Shown: piece by piece, positions 31,668 to 43,308 of the stretch
Position numbering within the stretch: the stretch's first letter is position 1
How the letters are laid out: every line of letters begins with the position of its first letter
DNA from: Spironucleus salmonicida
Lineage: Eukaryota > Fornicata > Diplomonadida > Hexamitidae
Assembly (NCBI GenBank): GCA_000497125.2
Contig: CM035318.1
Coordinates: 792,001 to 856,000 of the forward strand
DNA length: 64,000 nt
Reading direction: 5' to 3'
The notes under the pieces: generated by a model
What the model was told of the DNA's origin: nothing
The model's database searches: none
The model's input: only the letters and a program-made list of their open reading frames with translations
Program-made: the position numbers and the translations under genes

Positions 31668-32191
31668 ACCCCGTTAAATGGACCCAGCGGGCTGAACTGG
31701 CTGTGCTTCATATTCGTTTCAGCAATGTTGCCGTATCGTGAATGTTTCGTGATCCAAACTAAATATTTTTAAGCCAACGTGTTACGACTCGAAGTAGTAC
31801 TTTAAATTAACTTAGTTACATTATAAATAAGAGTATTTTATAATTAAATAGTATTAGTATCATAACTAAAATTAAGTTTCGTAATATATGGATTAGCTAT
31901 ATATGAACCAAAATCACACATATATAATTCTGGAATTTCATACGCGATAAACTTGCGAATAAGTTTATAATCGTCAATAGTAATTTTAAGAGATTCAGGT
32001 AACACTATTGATTATTATAACTAGATCATCGCATTAACTGAACGAGTAGCCAATACTTATTATGCTTTTTTAAATTTAACATAATAATAATCATTTGCAA
32101 ATCCATATAATTTGAGCTACTGTTTTGGTCTGGTTTAGTTATTTTTAGAGTCTGAAATTTATTTTACACCACCAACTGTTTTTCCTTTCAT
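30704..32191 (-). CDS. Transglutaminase-like protein paralogue (full length)
   Basis: 495 residues, exactly the length of the paralogue at 8949-10436. Residues 1-148 align with it (MKGKTVGGVKQ; YGFANDYYYVKFKKAQQVLA) but use AT-rich codons. Codons about 149-308 (31272-31745) are nearly identical in DNA, including the C-H-D triad. The C-terminal about 187 residues diverge again. The composition change and the identity start fall at the same point, so the core looks converted or recombined. The 5' half extends past the inner edge of IR3 and exists only here. Confidence 0.8.
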
Positions 32192-32850
32192 TCCAGGGAG
32201 GATGCAATAACAATGTTATTATAGTGTTATTAATATATAATGATTGAGTACACAAAAATCTAATATTTTATATAGCATTAATATTTTATTAATAAATAGT
32301 TTAATCCCACAATATTTATATAATATATAGTCTAATATTATATTAATTATATCAATATATAATATTAGCATAACTAAATATTTTACATAATCAATAAATA
32401 TAAAAATATTATATGTAATGTTACAATACTCTAATTGATAACCTATTAATGCTCAATATTATACAAATGTAATATTTCACTTTTTAAGTATATTTAAATA
32501 ATTAATGATTAAAACTAATACGTATAATCTCTACTTTACAGTAACACTTACGAATAATAGTAAATATACTTTAACATTAATACTAATTTTTAGTAGCGAA
32601 ATAAATAAAGTCAGTATAATAATATTATGAATTACTTACAGTTTTATCAGCAGTGCAACATTATTTTTATTTTTTTGTATCAATATTCTTGATTTTAAAA
32701 ACAGATAGCAATAATAGGATTAGATTATAGCTTAAAATGATAGTTTAAACTTACTTAATCTATCTACAGTTCCGATATTTCTATATTTATGTTCACATAA
32801 AAATACATACTTGATACTCAGGTGTTAATGATATTTCATTTCTTCAGTCA
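32192..32850. other. AT-rich IR3 spacer
   Basis: Very AT-rich; no gene supported. It presumably holds the upstream region of the transglutaminase paralogue. Confidence 0.45.
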
Positions 32851-33108
32851 TCATATTAAGCTTAATAGCTAACGCAGTACCATATTTAAATCACATTCTT
32901 CAAAATTATCTAATGATGGAGTCTTGCAAGGAGAAATACTTATATCAACTACATCTTATTTACGTAGTTTATACCATTTATTCTTAAGTTTTAGTACGGT
33001 TAGTCGCGGAAAAGCATTTTCCTATATCTTCCTCCAATCTTAACCATATATATGAACCTGAGATATAAGGCGTTCTTCCTCAACATAAGTCCATTAGTGT
33101 GCTGTCAT
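32851..33108 (-). CDS. Single-repeat Myb/SANT-like protein
   Basis: 85 residues. Residues 4-50 read HQWTYVEEERLISQVHIYGQ then WRKIQENAF and KLKNKWYKLRK, the W/E/L pattern and three-helix spacing of one Myb/SANT repeat, followed by an acidic tail. TAA/TAG encode Gln inside the repeat. AT-rich codons; located in the IR3 spacer. Probably a DNA- or chromatin-binding factor. Confidence 0.65.
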
Positions 33109-33355
33109 TTTTATATACCGTAGAATAAACGCAACGTTAGTTTTTGAATAAGATTTCAATATTTTAAAAAAAATATTGTTTTAGGAATTCTACCAGATAT
33201 GAAAAATTAATTATCTCATTTAATTATAATTACAATAGTATGTCAGTATTTAGAGAAAAAATATCGATACACTAACTTAAATACAATATGCGCACCTGTA
33301 ATAAATTTCCTAAATCACAAAAAAATAAGATTTAAAACTTATAGTAAAATCAATC

Positions 33356-34375
33356 ATGACCCATGCACAGGAAGATAATTATAATATTGTCAATAACAAA
33401 TTTAACTGCATGACCGTCTGCGCCGGCTTCGCGAAGCTGTTCAAGCTCCTCTCCAAGCTGCTGAACAAGGCTTCAATCTGCGTGACGGGTCCGGCCTCCA
33501 ACGGTGAAAACCACGCCTGGAACATGCAAAAAATCGGACTTTCTTGGTACAATCTGGACTTCACATGGTGCCTAAAGCAGGAGTTCCCGCGATATTTTAA
33601 CGTGAGCAACAAACTACTGGGCCATAGAAACGATTCAGTAGTGAAAACTCCAGTTTGCAGTACTGACCGCCTCAGCTACATGGTGAAGAATAAAATGTGG
33701 GCCGACACCCCGGAAGATATTTAGAAATGTTTCGCTGATTAGTTTAAGAAAGGCAAGATCTGCATTTTCAACAACAAGATCCCCCCGCAAAAATCTTTGG
33801 AGATTTGCCAAACGTGGTTGTCAGCACGTGAAAAGGTACTCAAACAAAAGTATCTTATCAGAAATATACAGAGCATGAATAAGAACTAACTGATTTTCAG
33901 TATCGTGAAGGATTCGAAGTATGCCTGCTATTAGGCTCAGAAAAAGGTCCACTTAGGGAAAACACACATACTGTATATCCTTGGCGACAAGAAGGTTCCG
34001 ATTACCCCACAAGAAGAGGTTGTGGTGCAGCAACTCCTAACCTGCAAGAAGAACATCAGCGTACAAGTTGTAACAGCCGAATGGAATAATAAGACCGTGT
34101 ACGACGCGATAGCAGTGCTTGCCAACAAGAGTTCCTTTGTCATCTTACGGTACATCACCCTGCAGAAAGTGAGCTTCATGTCCACCGACATTATTCTGTT
34201 TAACTTAGCCCTTGACATTAAAGTGAGGGTGCTGTCCCCGACCAAGCCAATAGCGAAGGGGCAGACTTGCCTGATGTAAATTGATGGGAAGCAGTACCAA
34301 CAGCGTCTTGGAGACAAGAGAAAGATAAAGTATATTCAATAGGGTAGTTACTGTCTGTTTGAGGTGATTTTCTGA
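33356..34375 (+). pseudogene. Transglutaminase-like protein, 5'-truncated chimeric copy
   Basis: Mirror of the 3' part of 30704-32191. The frame opens with about 20 codons of AT-rich spacer sequence (MTHAQEDNYNIVNNKFNCM) fused directly before VCAGFAKLFK, so the catalytic Cys block is kept but about 170 N-terminal residues and the Gly/Val just before the Cys are replaced. 339 residues if translated. Likely nonfunctional or a new chimera created at the arm edge. Confidence 0.6.
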
Positions 34376-36695
34376 TTTCGAAAGATCGCAGCGAAGCCGC
34401 GAGATGGAAATCGTGCAGCTGACTCTAGCATATACTTTATCAGGCAATAATCATATAATACTTTGCTAATCTACACACCACTCCAATAAAATGATCTCCA
34501 AACAAATCATCCAATTCTTCAAGGCCGAGGAGTACGGTAAGGTCATCAGCGGTGCAGCGTCCCTCGTTGAACCTATCAAGAGCAGACTCGTGTGCGCATG
34601 CCATATCAAAAACTACGACATAGAGTCTCTTCAGCGGGCGTTAGAGGTCGCCCCGAAATAGGGGCTAGACTTTGAGCGCGCATACTGCGACTATTCACTC
34701 AAGAAGGACGCCTACTGGTACTTCAAGTCTACAGAAGCACACCCAAAGGCGGACGTCCTGAAATAGTAGATCGCATACCGCCTCAAAAACTTCTAGCTGG
34801 CTTCGGAGTCGCAGCAGTCGACCAAGAACTATGAACAGAGCGTCAACTAGCTGGCATGCTGCACGAGAAGCGGAGTGCAGAACACAAACCCGCTCCAGTT
34901 TAAAAACTATGAGTTCTAATACAATAAGGCCCTGTATTATTTTAGCAACATGAAGTTTCAAAAGGCTATCGAGTGCTGTGAGAAGGCCTCTCTCAATTTT
35001 GACGGCGAAGAGACCGAAAAGGACAGAGAGCAGATTGATTTTGTTATGAACGTCAGCAGAGCATACTTGGAGAACCAGCCGTTCGTTCTTCCGAAACCGT
35101 ACCAGTCGGCCCATCTAAACCAGCTCTACTAGATATTTGAGATCATATTCCAAATTTAATTTTCCACGCCATCGCTGGATGCGTTGCAAAACATCAAGGC
35201 CCTGCTCAGGGGTAATCTTAAGCTGGTGCAGAGCATATCCCAAAACTGCGATGCCACGGTTAGGTTTCAGATTAATTAGACTCGCGAGCTTTTTCAAGTT
35301 CTGAGTGCCAACACACCCGCTATGTGCAAGATTCAGGGAAGTGTGTTCTCCCAGGTGTGTTAGGCAGCATCCTGCATAATATCCAGTCATTTCCCGTCCA
35401 ACTCGCTCGTTAAGAGGGAGAAGAAGGATCCCGGGAAGTACTTCGAGACAGAGTGGAGAGAACTTGTAGAGTCGAAGAACTACGTAGATATTTCGCTGGC
35501 GCAGCCACAATCAGCCGGCAACTACCTAGTGGGGCTCCTGAACGGCGTTGGCTTCAAGGGGGACTGCGCCAGATTTATGGAAGACAAAAGCGGCTGCCTT
35601 GGCGGCGTGGTTAACTTTTCGGATGTCCAGGAATGCTCCATCGTCAAAGCGCTAGCCGTCAAGCAGGTCCCCATTGTAGTCATCGAAAAAGTGTTTGTGA
35701 AGAAGGAGGCCAAACCGATGCCAGCCAAGTGGCAGAAAAGGGTGAGCAGAAAAGTCGTTAAGCACTAAGGTGTGGCAGTCAACGACAAGGTAGAGGTGGC
35801 CAAGGTGACCAAAATCCCACCCAGGAGAGGCAGAGGCAGAGGCAGAAAGTGACGCTTGCTTTTTTTGTGCTCAGCCGATTCGTGCCGGGCCCATCATGCT
35901 TCCCGTGGCAGCACTACGGCAAAAAACACCGGTTCAGCTCCGAGAGCATTTACCGCGAGCAGAAGATGCACGGCAAAGGACTGCCCTATTAGCCGGCCTA
36001 GCTGGCATGATATTTGCTTAGGCACATTATAATACGCCACACTCCAAAATGGAAGTTTACAGGAGGCATCAGCTGAACACCTTCGCGCAGCACTTCCCGA
36101 TCTAGCCCGTCGCCCTGCACTTTGACACCCTAGATGGGCTCGTGGGTGCGATCAGCAGCCTTAGCCCAGACCAGGCCACTATCATCATCAACGACTCCCC
36201 GGCCATGCAGGCGCAGCTCACCAGCCTGCTGCTGGCCGACTACCCGTGGGCGTTCAAGCTCCTCCAGTTCTTCTCCAAGAGCGAGCTCCCGAAGCTGTTT
36301 TACAACGAGCTGCTGCTCAGCATCGTTCTGCAGCAGCCCATGCGGATGGTGTTCGACTCACTCATGATCCTGCTCCCCGACTACGACTGCGGGGTCCTCT
36401 TCGCTGCGCCATCGCTGCCGGGCGTCTTCGAGGTATTTTTGCGCACCGAGGAGTACCTCACAGAGGCACAGTACCTCACGTTCATCCTGATCCGCAACTG
36501 CACAAGCCAGCGGCTCACGATCCCGACACCGCTCCTGGTGCAGGTCGAGCGGGTCCTGGATGGCGTTAGCTCGAAGTTCTTCGACGGCGCGCAGTCGGGC
36601 TACGACGCCCTGAGCAACTCCCCGCCGTTCTACTTCCTCGTGTGGTCCGTCGTGAAGCTCGCGCAGGCCGGCATCTTCTACGACATTGTGCCTAT
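33412..36695. repeat. IR3 right arm (palindrome)
   Basis: Inverted partner of 28384-31667, collinear (coordinates sum to 65079), with rare substitutions such as Ala/Val in the SRP72-like protein. Confidence 0.92.
34491..35852 (+). CDS. TPR protein, possibly SRP72 (IR3 right)
   Basis: Mirror of 29227-30588, 453 residues, TPR-like N-terminus and Arg/Gly-rich basic tail. One Val/Ala difference at about residue 398. Complete in both arms. Confidence 0.5.
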
Positions 36696-36900
36696 ATGCA
36701 AATTCTTCTACAAATTAAATAGCTCTGCGTACTATTTAATTTTATATTTTTACCTTATAGTCTTTACGGTTTTTATTAGTCGATAGGACACTTTTTAATT
36801 CTATAAATCAATCAAATAGGTATTATAAATATTGTTATTTAAACTTGTAATACTAAGTAACATTTTAAAGTTATCTTACTAAGCGTTAAAAATTTTATGA
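36049..36900 (+). pseudogene. Helical protein, 3'-truncated chimeric copy
   Basis: Same as the first about 220 residues of 28098-29030, then at the IR3 outer edge (36695) it runs into AT-rich sequence and stays open for about 65 more codons (KFFYKLNSSAYYLILYFYLI) to TGA, giving a hydrophobic, unrelated C-terminus. Interpreted as a truncated copy. Confidence 0.6.
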
Positions 36901-36990
36901 TTTATATAAATGCGATTTTTTTATTAAGAGAATTTATTTACAAATCTAATATATAAATAATTTATCAATATCACATCATTCAATTGGTAG

Positions 36991-37290
36991 TCATTAAAGA
37001 TAAGTTGATTTTACTAAGCAAAGATTATTTTTTGGTTTAGAACTTAAAACTCGTTTACCATTCCATAACTTTAAATGATTTTTCTAAGAATAAACACTGA
37101 TGTAACTACCTGATAAAGATAATTCCATGTTATCTTTAGTATTATTTAAACTCTTTTATTGTTTATAATGATTACTATTCTAAAGCTACATATTTTCATC
37201 TTTAATTTTATTAATTTATGTTTACTACTTACGGAATACCTTTTTAGTATCTTCAGAGCATTTCAGTTTATATATATCAGATTTTTTCAT
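36991..37290 (-). CDS. Hypothetical Lys/Gln/Asn-rich protein
   Basis: 99 residues with many TAA/TAG as Gln. Starts MKKSDIYKLKCSEDTKK; the first about 50 residues look like a charged helix and the rest is Ser/Leu-rich (ELSLSGSYISVYSQKNHLKL). Stop TGA. Not recognised, but composition is convincing. Intergenic AT-rich sequence lies on both sides. Confidence 0.5.
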
Positions 37291-37783
37291 TAAAAAGCAG
37301 TATATACTATAATGTATAATATTTACTTCTTATAAATCAAATAGTATCTAGATTTATTATAATTATTATACATAATAATAATAATATACTTTTTAATACT
37401 CTTACTAAGTAGTTTTTACTTAAAATACTAAACTAATTTATTTTAATTAGACGTATTATATTGTTATATTAGATCACATAAATATATACAAATCATGAAC
37501 ATCTAATATTAAAATTATTAAAATAGGCAATATAAATCTAATGAGTAAATTAATGTATAATTTGTTGTTTTAAATTTAAGTTTTTACTGATTATTTGAAG
37601 GACAAACTCTATATATTCTATAATATATATAAGTTAGTAGATTTTTAAAATACCATAATATGTGACAGAATAAATTTAATAATAAATTCATATTATTCCT
37701 TAATATTATTATTTTTAGAAAAGTTTATCATATACTAATAAGTAACAAATATAGATAAATTTATCATTAAAGCCAGAGAAAAA
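37291..37783. other. AT-rich gap
   Basis: About 490 bp of very AT-rich sequence between the divergent starts of two small genes; no gene seen. Confidence 0.5.
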
Positions 37784-38038
37784 ATGGATGCAAATAATTT
37801 TCTTTTATTTGAGCTTACTTAAATATTAAATTTAAGTAATAACCGAAAATGGGATCAAACTGAGGATGGTATATTAACAAATATTGTTAAGTGTAATGAG
37901 TAAAAAACAAGCAAATTAACATGGAATTAAATCGCTTTACTTATTTCTTAATAAACTGGGAAATAACAGAGATCAGGTATACAAGTAAGCTAACGCTGGA
38001 GAAGGGTGATTAAAAAATAGCTAAAGAATAAATACTGA
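37784..38038 (+). CDS. Single-repeat Myb-like protein
   Basis: 84 residues starting MDANNFLLFELTQ after AAAATG. Residues 20-78 read RKWDQTEDGILTNIV, then LTWNQIALLISQQTGK and VSQRWRRVIKKQ, a typical Myb repeat with Trp spacing and a basic recognition helix. Eight TAA/TAG as Gln. Third Myb-type gene in the window. AT-rich codons. Confidence 0.65.
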
Positions 38039-38385
38039 CTGAGTAAATAGAAATAATTTAGGGCATATCAATTAGGTCATTAACTAATATTTTATTATCA
38101 AAATCAATTGATATTAATTTATTATATAATTATTAACAATTTACCTTTTATCATATTAACTTATTATATGGTATTAATTAAATTCTATAAATGATTATAA
38201 TAAATATTTTTCGAGGTATTTATTTATTATATCTACTCTACAAGTTGAATCAACAGCTAAGACAGACAATAAATCTGGAGTTCAATATAAGCACAAAGTA
38301 TTATCTTCAGGATTCCTAAATTGATATAGTTAACTAACCTTTTATTGAACATAGTAAATCGCTTTTTATCATAATTCTCTCTTAT
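38039..38385. other. AT-rich gap
   Basis: No independent gene. The frame of the next entry remains open upstream through part of this stretch without a clear ATG, so that gene may begin here. Confidence 0.35.
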
Positions 38386-38598
38386 ATGATAGAAATTATC
38401 ATTCCATAGTTACAGTAATCATCATTGTATAGCATTTTGTCTGGAGCGAGCATCTGTTTCATATTAATTGGAGATAAGCATTAAAGATTATTTACAATTT
38501 TAGAAGACAGCACTATTCTAAGCAGCTCGCCCAATGAAACTCCAGAACCGCAAAATCCCACCACAATTATTACGCCAGAAATACCAGATTTGGACTGA
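38386..38598 (+). CDS. Possible hypothetical protein, Pro/Thr-rich end
   Basis: 70 codons from an internal ATG (MIEIIIPQLQQSS) to TGA; the end (SSPNETPEPQNPTTIITPEI) is Pro/Thr/Glu-rich with GC-richer codons and looks coding. The true start may be farther upstream. No family recognised. Confidence 0.3.
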
Positions 38599-38689
38599 TA
38601 AATTTTCTAACTTAAAAGCTATTTATTCTCATTTTTATTATATAATATTGCATTATACGTAAAAAATTTATTCCTTTCTAAATTTCATC

Positions 38690-39607
38690 ATGTCGCTGAA
38701 CCCGCCCTCTACGGTCAAGCGGGAATTCAACTCCCCCCTAGCCTAATTGGAGCTCAGCACGGTGAACCTGCTCTCCCTCACGCCCTTGTCGTGCTCGAAA
38801 CCTCCCTCTGCCGCAGAGCTCGAATCGGCCCCAAATTTCATCCCAGGGCACCTCATGGCCTACCCGAACGAGACGCTGCAGTCGCTGAAACTACACGAAA
38901 CGACGATTCCACCCTCCTACCCCACGCTGGTGCTGCCGCAGGACCAGTTCCACAAACTCTTCAGATGCGCCACCGCTCTGCGATTATCCACTCACTGCCG
39001 CTTCGCGGTTTTGGACACCTTCCACAAAATTTACTCGAATTTCGACGTGGCGGCCAAATTCGCGCCCGTCGCGTGCTGCGTTGTCTCGATTTGCTCGAAA
39101 TTTGAGCCGAATTTTGGCCAATTTTCCACTCTAAAACGGGTCGTGAATGTGCTTTTCGGCGCGCAGCAACCCGGCCTCTAGAAGCTGATTTCGTGGGAAT
39201 ACGCCGTTCTGGATGCCCTGGAATGGCGTGCGGAGAGCGTAAACGCGTGGACTTTTGCGGAATTCTTCGGCGCGGCCTGCCACTTCGACAGGCTCAGCAT
39301 GGCGTTTTATGAGTATCTGCTGGCGATTTGCTATTTGGATAGTCAGATTTACCACTTTAAACCGCTCAAAATCGCCGCTGCGGGGGCCAGTTTGACGTTA
39401 GAAAAGTTCAAGGGGATAAAATTTACCGTAAACTTGAAGCAGTGGAGTGGAGTTGAATATTAAGATATATGTGCTGAAATATAATATATTAAAGAAAAAT
39501 TTCGATAGGGAAAGGTGGTCCGCGGATTCTTGCACGAGTACTATTCTAGCGCCGAAATGGGCCGCGTCAGCGTCGTCGGGAGCGACGCAAATTGCATTTT
39601 TGAGTGA
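38690..39607 (+). CDS. Cyclin
   Basis: 305 residues. A cyclin-box fold spans about 100-265: HCRFAVLDTFHKIYSNFDVA, FAPVACCVVSICSKF, the WEYAVLDALEWR helix preceding the second lobe, then FYEYLLAICYLDSQIYHFKP and KIAAAGASLTLEKFKG, matching the N- and C-lobes of B-type cyclins. The unusually long N-terminus is Pro/Ser-rich. Four TAA/TAG as Gln; the frame continues past TAG/TAA codons near 39460-39510 to TGA. It should activate a Cdk. It converges on the transporter with 19 bp between stops. Confidence 0.75.
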
Positions 39608-39626
39608 GTTGTAGAATTTAGTCAGC

Positions 39627-41264
39627 TCAGGGGTACGAATTTATGATGTCAATCACGTTCATCACCACGGCCTCTACGCAAATGATCCCGTAGACCACAA
39701 TTAGGCACTTCGCTAAAATGCTGAAATCCTTCATCTCCTTGAATTTGCAATCGAATTCTTGGCGCTGCGCGATCTCGACGCCCTCGTCGATTTCCTGCAC
39801 CGCCTGCTCCAGCATGTTGACCACTTCCGTGGCTCCTGGGGCATTCTCTGGCTAGCTGTCCTGCATATTATCCGCATCGTTGCCCTTCAGATCGTTCCCA
39901 AAGCTTTGGTTCTTGCTACCGCTTCTGACGCGGACGTTATCCCCTTCGACGATAATGCTGACGGCTCTAGAACGGCCCACTGGGACCGTTTCCAGCGCGT
40001 TATACGGGCGCTCGTCAATGCCAAAAATTTTGTTGCTTAGCGCTCTGGCCCGGCCCATGTTCAAGTCTACGCCAGTCATTGCCATAAGGGCTACGGATAC
40101 GCTATCAATGGGCTATTCCGCGTTAGATTCGATGAGATCTCTTGATATATTCTACCTGCGAATAGCTGGTAACTTGATAATGATTGTGAAGGGAATGAAG
40201 AAATAGAAGAAATAACCCGCCAGCGCACCGAACAACCCGAAAATTTACACAATCGATTCTAGCACTAACGCTAATAATAATGTGCAAACAATATAGAAAA
40301 CTGCTACGCCAATCTGGACTAGATACTTCTTCTTTTCATTTAAGTTTGGAAAATAGGATGCAAAGGCTACTTTTAATGGATAAAGCGCTAAAGGATAAGC
40401 GATCATAATCGAAAATGCATAAACGAATGCTAGAACATTCATATAAGTTTAGTTACAGCCTGCGAAAGCTACAAATATATTATCTTTAATGTTAGAATTA
40501 AACATGGCTGATGTCATTAACCCTGTAACTAGATAGAATGTTAGTGACACACAAAGGGCAATAACTTCTGCTATCCAAACAATTTTTTTACGTATAATCG
40601 GAGGACCTTAGAGCTCATTGAGCATGTTTGGTATCAAAGTATGTACAGTAAAATATCCTTAAAGGCCAGGAATATACATGAAAAAATTCAAAATTTATTG
40701 GTAAACAGGTGTAGTAGCGGTTGATGGGAAGAATTCAAGCTTATATTAATTTCCACAAAAAGATTTGCTTTTCAAGAAAACAAAAAAGTATACTATGAAT
40801 GAAAACCCAGATACAAAAATGACTAATCCTGCTACAGATGCTACCTTTGATAACTACTTAAGAGATTTTATGCAAGAAAGTGGAAATATAACGCATACTG
40901 CTATTATTAACTTAACATACATAATGTTGAAATTGACATTAAAACTTTTTAAAAACATGTCTATGTTTTTAGCAGCAACTACAATATAACCAGTCAGATA
41001 ACCTAAAAATGATATATATAATGATGCATCTAATATATAGCCCGCTTTTTTCCCTAATACGGCTTGAGCCAATTCACGATATGTACCAGAAGAAGTATAA
41101 TGAGCTCCTGAAATAAAATAGTACATAAAAATTAGTAAAGACAAAACTGTATAAACGAATATAAAAACACCAAGAACTACACCCAACTTATTGAGTAAAA
41201 ATCCTATTGATAGTAATGATACACCCATCATTGAAGATATTAAGGTAATAGAAGTTGATTACAT
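39627..41264 (-). CDS. AAAP-family amino-acid transporter (SLC38-like)
   Basis: 545 residues starting MQSTSITLISS (second codon TAA). About eleven hydrophobic segments; the early one reads SSMMGVSLLSIGFLLNKLG and is followed by YTSSGTYRELAQAVLGKKAG, the pattern of amino acid/auxin permeases. After about residue 375 there is a hydrophilic stretch of about 130 residues rich in Asn, Asp and Arg, then a last membrane helix (LIVVYGIICVEAVVMNVI), so a large loop is inserted before the final segment. Codons change from AT-rich (N-terminal two thirds) to GC-rich (loop and end). Confidence 0.75.
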
Positions 41265-41767
41265 TTATTTGTCCTTTTTGCGTGTATTAGAATGCATTTA
41301 CTACTACCCATTTTGTTAAGGGTTGTTGTTCATTATCAAATAAACTACAATTTAGATAGTATTCTATATTATATAAGATTTATTCAGATTCACAATATGA
41401 TTTTTTAATAATTAATTTATATAAATAAATAATGTAAATTCTATAATTTACTACTGAAATATTAGTAATTTTATAACAATATTTACAGATTCTCATTTGT
41501 TACTAAATTTTCTTATCTGCTTGAGAATAAATTAATATATAAGACATAAGATATTATGAATTTCTAGGTTAATTTATTCTCTCAGTTAAAAATATAAATA
41601 AAACAATCTTGAACTAAATAAATATTAACATATATAAAACCTATATAAAATAATACTAAAAATAATAGTCTTGTAGATATTAAAGTACGTATAATGAGTA
41701 TTCATAAGACTATTTTATAACACTATTAATTATTGATATAAATTACAAAAAAATACCGACTACTTTT
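41265..41767. other. AT-rich gap before IR4
   Basis: No gene supported. Composition switches abruptly at about 41768, the outer edge of IR4. Confidence 0.5.
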
Positions 41768-41778
41768 TACAGGAGACG

Positions 41779-42765
41779 ATGTCGGCGTTCTCGGCGGTGC
41801 TGCTGGGCCGCGTGGCGGCGGAGGAGGCTATCGAGATCATCAAGTACGACAAGTCCGCGCAGTTCAAGAAGAACAAGAACAAGGAGGACATCACCTCCGT
41901 GACCGCCGAGTCCGGGCAGCCGCTGATGCTCCCCACCTCGGACCGCCTCATCTGGCCCGGGGACAACCTCGACCCGATGACGGTGCTCGCGATCGGCATC
42001 TCCGCCATCTCCCTGCGCGAGAACCCGGAGTTCCTGCTCCGGTACGCGCAGCGGATTCTCCAGTTCTGCGACATCCACGCCCGCCGCGCGGTGCCCTTCA
42101 TGATCGCGCTCGGCTTCGCGTCGAACCCGGACAAGCTGGCGATCTCGGACCTGGAGAAGCTGGCCCTCAACAGCGACAAGACGCTCTCGGCGAACGCGAT
42201 TCTGGCGCTGGGCATCGTGGGCTGCGGCAGCCAGAACTCCCAGATCTGCGGCGTGCTGCGCCACGCGGTGGAGAGCAAGTTCTACAGCGACGGCGTGATC
42301 GAGCACGTCCTGCTGAACGCCCAGATCGCGTTCGGCCTGCTCTACTGCGGGAGGGGCAGCCTGTGCATCAACCTGAAGAACCCCAAGTCCCTCGCGGCGC
42401 TGCTGAGCCTGCTCAACTTCGCCGCCCCCGCCGCGTCGGTGATGGCGAGGCCCAAGTGCACGATGGTGTACTACCTGCTGGCGTGCTGCCTCGAGCCGAA
42501 GGTCGTGACCTGCGTGGACGCGGACATGAACAGCGTCAAGGTCAGCGCGCGCGTGGGGAGGGAGATCGAGGACTACCAGAGCGAGAAGGGCGCCAGGCTG
42601 GTGGGCTTCTCCCTCCACGAGACGCCGGTCGTGAAGAGCGTCGGCCAGAGCCTGCGGGTCGTCAGCGAGGGCAAGGTCGGGCTGAACGAGGACTGCGGCG
42701 TGGTCGTGGTCGTGGACGGGGAGCAGCAGGGGCAGGACGAGGACGAGGATAACCTCTACAGGTGA
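41779..42765 (+). pseudogene. RPN1 C-terminal third, 5'-truncated copy
   Basis: 328 codons identical to the C-terminal part of the full gene at 48599-51511. It opens at an ATG 11 bp inside the arm edge (an internal Met of RPN1), so about 640 N-terminal residues are missing and upstream is AT-rich noncoding. It retains proteasome/cyclosome repeats (NSDKTLSANAILALGIVGCG) and the RPN1 C-terminal region. It could make a truncated protein but is probably a by-product of the duplication. Confidence 0.7.
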
Positions 42766-42975
42766 GCTGTTGCGCTGTCACTGCCGTCCGGCCCCCCCTG
42801 GTTTACGCTCCACACCCCATTCCGCTCCACGCCCTTCCGCACTTACTTCGGGGCGCGGCCGCGGGATGTCGGAACTCGCCTGCGGCTGCCGGTGGCCCGC
42901 CGCCGTGCGCTGGTGCCGCCCCTTACTTTTTAGTTACCAAGTATCTTTTTTCGAACCACTCCCAGTATACAAAGA

Positions 42976-43308
42976 ATGGAGTCCCGGCGCATCTCCGGCC
43001 ACCTGTTCATGGGCGTGCAGCAGAAGCTCCCGGAGCCCGACATGGCGGTCGTCAACGCCACCTTCTACACCGCCGCCGACGTGCTGGCCCGCCGCGACCA
43101 GCACTGGGTCAGCTACCGTGGCATGGTGTACGACCTCAGCCTCTACGTCGCCTACCACCCCGGCGGCGACTGCTTCGACTGGGGCTACGACATCACCGCC
43201 GCGACCACCGCCGCCCACGCCTTCGTCCACGCCGAGATGTTCATCAGACGCCTCGCCGTCGGCGTGCTCCAGGGCCCGCCGCAGACCCCGCCGAAGCGGC
43301 CCTTCTGA
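42976..43308 (+). CDS. Cytochrome b5-like heme-binding protein (IR4 left)
   Basis: 110 residues. HWVSYRGMVYDLSLYVAYHPGGD carries the HPGG heme-binding signature (first axial His), and a second His candidate lies in TTAAHAFVHAEMF about 25 residues on. Soluble, no membrane anchor. The paralogue at 62043-62360 shares YHPGG-(x)-YDIT-AxxxAHA(W/F), so both belong to an atypical subgroup; diplomonads lack heme synthesis and Giardia has similar small b5 proteins. A GTATACAAAGAATG context marks the start. Mirror at 48056-48388. Confidence 0.75.
   Translation: MESRRISGHLFMGVQQKLPEPDMAVVNATFYTAADVLARRDQHWVSYRGMVYDLSLYVAYHPGGDCFDWGYDITAATTAAHAFVHAEMFIRRLAVGVLQGPPQTPPKRPF

Noticed and set aside
38690-39181. 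Cyclin ending at the first TAG (39181)
   Set aside because: The cyclin fold continues across it (WEYAVLDALEWR), so TAG is Gln and the gene runs to TGA at 39607.
41767-42618. 283-codon minus-strand ORF antisense to the RPN1 fragment (and its mirror)
   Set aside because: Composition rich in His, Ala, Val, Arg and Gln is typical of antisense to GC-rich codons; the opposite strand is clearly RPN1.
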